Shown here: positions 59,443 through 64,000 of the stretch, piece by piece
Layout: each line of letters starts with the position of its first letter
Numbering within the stretch: the first letter of the stretch is position 1
From: Rhynchosporium graminicola
Taxonomy: Eukaryota > Ascomycota > Leotiomycetes > Helotiales > Ploettnerulaceae
Direction: 5' to 3'
Assembly (NCBI GenBank): GCA_900074885.1
Contig: FJUW01000011.1
Location: forward strand, 682,001-746,000
Length of the DNA stretch: 64,000 bases
Position numbers and translations under genes: made by a program
Notes under the pieces: model-generated
The model's input: only the letters and a program-made list of their open reading frames with translations
What the model was told of the DNA's origin: nothing
The model's database searches: none

Positions 59443-60093
59443 TCAACACTTCATCCTTTCAAGCGAAAGGAAAAAACGAGAACGATAAAAGACAAATCTG
59501 TCAACCCTTTCTGCGAGAGACCTAATGAGTAGAGCTACATAGACGCCAGTAAAGATATCTCAAGAAGCCATTCCGTTTTCCGGGGTCTAACCGATGTATC
59601 CAAAACATTGCTACTATTTTATTCCGAGAGCACGCTCGTGAAGCTCTAGCTAGACTGGAAAGATGCAGACTCGGTTCTGGAGCCTTTGATGCGAGCTTCA
59701 AAAACCCCATCGCCCAATGGGAAGAATCTAGGAATTCCGAAACAAGGTCCTTTTGGTGATCGTTTCTTATTCATTGCTTGGTTGTAGTAGCGATGTAGCT
59801 CCGAACGTCTCACCAGCTGATCTCAAATATTAGAGCTGCTCCGATTCATCTAAACTAAACTTGATGAACGGATCACCCGCTCCCGCCATTATATGCCTAG
59901 GGACTAGATGATCCGTACTTGATATCCAGATCCTAGGGTTTCTAGAGCGCGGGGTAGAGACTTCGGGAAATCATCTCCAGGCTTTCATAGCCCCTGCTAG
60001 CACTCCCTCACTACCCCGAAACGATGTTCAGCGATCGAGAAAAGAGAAGCGTGGCAATTTTGTCTTTCACTGAAAAGGGAAACGACAGAGATC

Positions 60094-60094
60094 C

Positions 60095-60142
<48 letters not shown>
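60094..60142. repeat. CTAT tetranucleotide microsatellite
   Basis: About 12 perfect CTAT units, continuing as imperfect CTAA/CCAT units to about 60170. Confidence 0.9.
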
Positions 60143-60143
<1 letters not shown>

Positions 60144-60292
60144 ACTATCTAACTATCTATCCATCCATCTACGCAACTACCTAGACCTTCCTAAACTACC
60201 TAGACCTATCTAAACTACCTACCTACCTAGACTATCTCACTCAGGTTTCTATACCTACCTATCTCAGCAACCACCCATATACACACAGCACA

Positions 60293-60318
60293 ACACACAC
60301 ACACACACACACACACAC
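60293..60318. repeat. AC dinucleotide microsatellite
   Basis: About 13 AC units. Confidence 0.9.
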
Positions 60319-61082
60319 CACCCCTCGAACCACCCTCGCATCCACCCAAGCGGACGGACGGACCCCCCGGAATTTCAGAAAGCCGTGAACCGGTTTACGA
60401 CCCTCGGAAAGGCGTAAACCCTCCCCCTCCACGAAAGAAAGAGCCTCAAGATTCGGCATTCAATAACTAATAACTAATAGATCAGAATAAGATAGACGAT
60501 GAATAACGGCTACTTCTTCTCGTAGCAGAGCAGAGCAGAGCAGACCAGAGCAGGCGAGCAGGAGATACGGTACAGTAGTTTCCCTCCCAAAAGCCCCTTT
60601 CTTCATCGCATTCATCTATCCATTTCTTCATTCCATGATTCTCGATACTATTATTGTCAGGAACCTCTTCTCTTCCGCGGGGTGGCCCGTGGAGGATGGG
60701 GGTATATCCATCTAGAAAGGCTTTTGGCGACAGATTCTAGTTGTGTGTTTATTTACTTTGGGTTAGCTGCATTCACTCTCTGCGCCATGGATGGCTGTCG
60801 GGAGGTGGTGTCACTGGCTGCTATCACGGTATAGGTAGAGGATAGAAGTAAACAAGAACATGCGTGGGCAGATCGAAAGATCAGATCTCATAGATTTGCA
60901 TTTCATTATAGCATAAAGCATTAGATAGGCAGCAGAATATCTAGATACTCGGCTCGTTTCCACCACCGACATATACCGCTCGAAAGATCGTGGTTTCGGG
61001 TCCGATGAGCTCCTCCACTCTCTCACTTTACCTCACTTGGTTCCCAACAAGAGAACACAAGTCTCATGATACCATGACGCGC

Positions 61083-62975
61083 CTACGCAGCAGCAGCGAC
61101 AGCTTTCGCCGTAGCGGTCGTCTCCCTCTCTAGCAGCGCCTCCATGACGCCGACAGGGCTGCCAGCTTTCATCTCCTTCACAACCTCACTCACACCAAGC
61201 TGTTGATCGGTCCAGAGCGGCTCAGGCAATTGCTTGCCCTGCTCACCTACACCAATAAACCCTCCTTCCTTCGCCCAAGCAGAAGTGCGTTTGATGCCGA
61301 GTTCGTTCCAGACACTATCCAGTGCTCCAACGAGGTCTTCGCGGAATTCACGCACGTGCCCGGGAGTTGGAGTGATGCGGAGACGTTCTTGTCCTACGGG
61401 TACGGTGGGGTAGTTGATAGATTGAACGTAGATACCGTGTACATCCAACAACATATCGGAAGCCTTCTTAGCAAGCTCGGCATTGCCTACGAGGACTGGG
61501 ATGATATGTGATGGGTTAGGAATCACAGGAATGTCTCGTTCCGCCAAGCTGTCTTTGACTGCACGTGTGTGCAATTGCTGAAGCCGACGATCGCCTTGAT
61601 ACTCCATCTGATATTCAATAGCCGTTTGCGCGCCCGCCATGGTGGCAGGAGGCAGGGAAGTAGTGAAAATGAATCCAGCTGCGAGGGAGCGAATCGTATC
61701 AACCATCTTCGTGGACCCAGCGATATATCCTCCCACACATCCATACGCCTTCCCCAAAGTGCCCGTGATTATATCAATCCTGTCCATGATCGTGCCCTTG
61801 GGTTTACCAGCAACATGAGCTTCGTAATCGAGATGTTCAGCCACACCAGCGCCGTGTGGTCCGTACATGCCTACAGCATGGACTTCATCCAAAAAGGTAA
61901 GCGCGCCGTACTTCTCTGCCAAGTCACAAATTCCTTCGATCGGACCGATAGAGCCGCACATGCTGTAGACAGATTCGAAAGCGATGATTTTCGGGACATC
62001 GGTGGGGAGAGAGGCAAGTTTTGCCTCTAGGTCCGCGAGATCGTTGTGTTTGAATACTATCTTCTTTGCGCCGGAATGGCGGATACCTTGGATCATGGAG
62101 GCGTGGTTCAGACTGTCCGAAAGGAACACACAGTCTGGTAACTTGCTTCCCAAGGTAGCGAGCGTAGCATCATTTGCAACATAACAGCTGGTAAACACCA
62201 ACGCCGCATCCTTCGCATGCAGTTTCGCAATGCTAGCTTCAAGATCCACAGCATGTTTATTATGCCCGGAAATATTTCGAGTTCCTCCGGCACCGGCGCC
62301 GTATTCGTCGAGGGTCTCATGCATGGATTTCAAGACTTGAGGATTGCGTCCCATGCCGAGATAATCGTTGGAGCACCAAACTGTCACCTTTTCGGCAGGG
62401 TTGTCGGTGTGAGCGCGGGGAAACTCTTTGGCGAGACGGTTGATGTTGTTGAAGTAGCGGTAGGATTTATCTTTATGCTTCTTGTCGAGTTCGACGTTGT
62501 AGAAGGATTCGTAGTCGAACTTGGGATCGTTGTTCACTTGGACTGGACGGGCGGGCTTGACGTTCTTGTATGGGACTGGTGATGCAATGTTAGCGGGGCA
62601 ATTCTCAATCAACACAGGTGCATCGTGGGTTGACCAACCTTCTCTCCCAAACAATGTATCATCCAGAGCCCTGGCATCATTGCTCCGACTGGTGTGCAAC
62701 TTCGCCTTCCCACTTGCCACCTTCCCGGAGAAAGCGCGGATAGCACCCAACGCAGCCACGCCACCAAGTCCAACCTTTGAGGACTTCGCCGTCTGGACAG
62801 CGAGTGCCTTTCCCATGATGGGGCAGCGACGAGCGATGGTCTGCAGATTGGACATGCTGCCGCCGCCTGGCGAGGCCTGACGAGTGACGCTGGTCGAGAG
62901 GGAGCGGAGGGTGGCGGGTGAGGTTTTCTTGAGGAAGGGACACATGGATTTGGATTGGCGGAGGACGGAATCCAT
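61083..62975 (-). CDS. hemA: 5-aminolevulinate synthase, mitochondrial
   Basis: First enzyme of heme synthesis in fungi: PLP-dependent condensation of glycine with succinyl-CoA in the mitochondrial matrix. A single uninterrupted 630-residue frame. The N-terminus (first ~100 residues) is a mitochondrial presequence-like stretch containing two Cys-Pro heme regulatory motifs, Cys12-Pro13 (MCPFLKK) and Cys51-Pro52 (RRCPIMGKA); a further Cys-Pro is at 126-127. The catalytic core follows, with [10 protein letters not shown] (about 200), [12 protein letters not shown] (226-237), [12 protein letters not shown] (361-372, Asp363 contacting the PLP ring) and the Schiff-base lysine Lys409 in [14 protein letters not shown]-terminal residues are Ala-rich. 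The length is normal for fungal enzymes. Heme feedback through the Cys-Pro motifs is known for the family and inferred here. The start at 62975 gives the full presequence. I use the fungal symbol hemA. Confidence 0.95.
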   Translation of the reverse strand: MDSVLRQSKSMCPFLKKTSPATLRSLSTSVTRQASPGGGSMSNLQTIARRCPIMGKALAVQTAKSSKVGLGGVAALGAIRAFSGKVASGKAKLHTSRSNDARALDDTLFGREGWSTHDAPVLIENCPANIASPVPYKNVKPARPVQVNNDPKFDYESFYNVELDKKHKDKSYRYFNNINRLAKEFPRAHTDNPAEKVTVWCSNDYLGMGRNPQVLKSMHETLDEYGAGAGGTRNISGHNKHAVDLEASIAKLHAKDAALVFTSCYVANDATLATLGSKLPDCVFLSDSLNHASMIQGIRHSGAKKIVFKHNDLADLEAKLASLPTDVPKIIAFESVYSMCGSIGPIEGICDLAEKYGALTFLDEVHAVGMYGPHGAGVAEHLDYEAHVAGKPKGTIMDRIDIITGTLGKAYGCVGGYIAGSTKMVDTIRSLAAGFIFTTSLPPATMAGAQTAIEYQMEYQGDRRLQQLHTRAVKDSLAERDIPVIPNPSHIIPVLVGNAELAKKASDMLLDVHGIYVQSINYPTVPVGQERLRITPTPGHVREFREDLVGALDSVWNELGIKRTSAWAKEGGFIGVGEQGKQLPEPLWTDQQLGVSEVVKEMKAGSPVGVMEALLERETTATAKAVAAAA

Positions 62976-64000
62976 GATGGGGCGACTTGAGGGGGGACGT
63001 AACGATTGAATCTAACGATTTTATCTCCTGTCGATAGGATTTGGGGAGTTGTGATATGATTGTTGCTGTTGTTGAGGTGGTTGAAGAGGAAGGGTTGAGG
63101 TGGAGGAAGGAGTAAGAGGAGGAGCGGGATGTGCAGTCGGACGGACTATGAACGATCCGTCGATTCTCCTCGGCGAGTGCTTCCCTAGCTCGGTCTGCAA
63201 GTAATGTGGGGGGGAATGGATCAACTCAATGGTCCTACTCTGTAAATGTCAATGTGAAAGAAAGAAAGAAAGCGTGCTGGGATCTCCGATTCCCGAAGCC
63301 ACCAAGTGAGGAATAAGCAGCATCAGCTGTTCTATCATTGGTCAACTTTATATGTAAATAGATTCACCTTTCCTAAAATGACCATCGCTCCAAGTAAACA
63401 CAGGCTTAATTCAACTTATAGTAGCTGCTATTACTTGTATATAGTTGACCCTAAGCATGCATATTCACACACGTTTCTTTCCATCGGTTACATCATCCTT
63501 CAGACATGATTCATGTCAGCTGAGCATCGAGGCCGCCACTACCTCGCACGGTGAGATGAGTCCGTCCATTCTCATCAGCTTGACTATGGACTATGGACGA
63601 TGGACGATGGACGATGGACGCATATCCCCACAAGGCCAAATTTCATATCCCGGAGACGATCTAGATCTGGATGGATCAAGTGAACGGAGAGAGCCTGACA
63701 GCCACAGCCCTCGGATACAAATACCTTAGGCCAGCCCCATATACGAATGAATACGTTGTGCGCTATCGCACACACCAATCAATCCCGAAAGAAAAGCCTG
63801 CCTTTACTTTCAAAGGATTAACAATCATCGCTAAATCAAACCCACGCCCCGCCAGCTGTGTCAAACGAAGAGAAAGATCCCGATCCCGATCCCGATCCCG
63901 ATCCCGGTCCCGATCCCGAGGGGTCTGAAGAAGAGTGCTTCGACCCGACCACTTTCGAATGTCATGTTTCAATATTGAAAACTTCTTGAGAGGTCAGGTC
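62976..64000. other. Promoter side of the 5-aminolevulinate synthase gene and spacer to window end
   Basis: The first 250 bases are purine-rich on the plus strand (pyrimidine-rich on the coding strand), fitting a fungal promoter and leader. Short frames beyond show no domain. TGGACGA repeats lie at about 63588-63620. Confidence 0.5.
63876..63919. repeat. GATCCC hexanucleotide repeat
   Basis: About seven GATCCC units with one GGTCCC variant; open frames across it (RSRSRS / DRDRDR) are produced by the repeat itself. Confidence 0.85.

Larger units (their letters stand above)
58400..61082. other. Microsatellite-rich spacer
   Basis: 2.7 kb without a credible gene. It contains GGATT/GGATG repeats (about 58509-58540), ACAT tetranucleotides, GAGT, CTAT and AC runs (listed separately) and CAGAG repeats (about 60525-60550). 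One ambiguous base (n) lies at 59283 in a G-rich run. It is the shared 3' side of two convergent genes, so no promoter is required here. Confidence 0.55.

Noticed and set aside
61203..62880. Several plus-strand frames of 70-150 codons
   Set aside because: All are antisense to 5-aminolevulinate synthase.
63671..63972. RSRSRS-type and DRDRDR-type frames
   Set aside because: Produced by the GATCCC repeat; no conserved sequence around it.
1..64000. tRNA or rRNA genes
   Set aside because: I looked for A/B-box-like and conserved rRNA blocks by eye and saw none; a covariance-model scan was not possible here, so small RNA genes could be missed.

Overview
The window reads as a scaffold from a filamentous ascomycete, and the gene content fits a leotiomycete-like fungus. 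The evidence is short spliceosomal introns (about 45-190 nt, with GTAAGT/GTATGT-type donors), fungal gene families (Zn2Cys6 regulators, S8 alkaline protease, LysM, fungal ADAM, mitochondrial 5-aminolevulinate synthase) and AT-rich transposon blocks whose nonsense codons are almost all TAA/TAG, the mark of RIP-type C-to-T mutation. The exact taxon cannot be read from the sequence.

Layout. 1-13.9 kb is a gene-bearing arm. It holds the 3' end of an unknown gene, a three-exon coiled-coil protein (739-2236), a six-exon Zn2Cys6 transcription factor (3186-5740), two adjacent decayed genes (a second Zn2Cys6 regulator and an acyl-CoA dehydrogenase, 6.9-8.4 kb), a sulfite oxidase-type molybdoenzyme (9043-10800) and a small Cys-rich ORF. 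13,936-24,716 is one Tc1/mariner-class transposon, flanked by TA, with a Gypsy retrotransposon inserted in it (16,756-24,306). An 825-base N gap lies inside the Gypsy copy and looks like an assembly artefact. 24.7-34.1 kb is euchromatic again: a secreted subtilisin-like protease (28,239-29,739) and a secreted lactonase-type beta-propeller fused to a LysM domain (31,369-33,489). 34,117-48,558 is a MYND zinc-finger gene split by a nest of transposons: a hAT element (8-bp target duplication), containing an LTR element with 168-bp LTRs (5-bp duplication), containing a second Gypsy copy of the same family as the first (5-bp duplication). 48.6-64 kb holds a fungal ADAM metalloprotease (52,688-55,206), a disordered/coiled-coil protein (56,714-58,399), a microsatellite-rich spacer and 5-aminolevulinate synthase on the minus strand (61,083-62,975).

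The host genes do not form an obvious pathway cluster. They are unrelated housekeeping or secreted functions separated by long spacers. The most informative parts are the transposons. Insertion order can be read base by base from the target duplications. RIP-like damage is heavy in the Tc1-type element and both Gypsy copies, light in the parts of the hAT transposase examined, and also visible in the interrupted MYND gene. The Tc1-type element carries, besides a DD34E transposase, a second long convergent reading frame of about 600 codons that I cannot assign to any family; this is the best candidate for something undescribed. Exon boundaries were read by eye from splice signals, frame and family similarity, and no database search was run.
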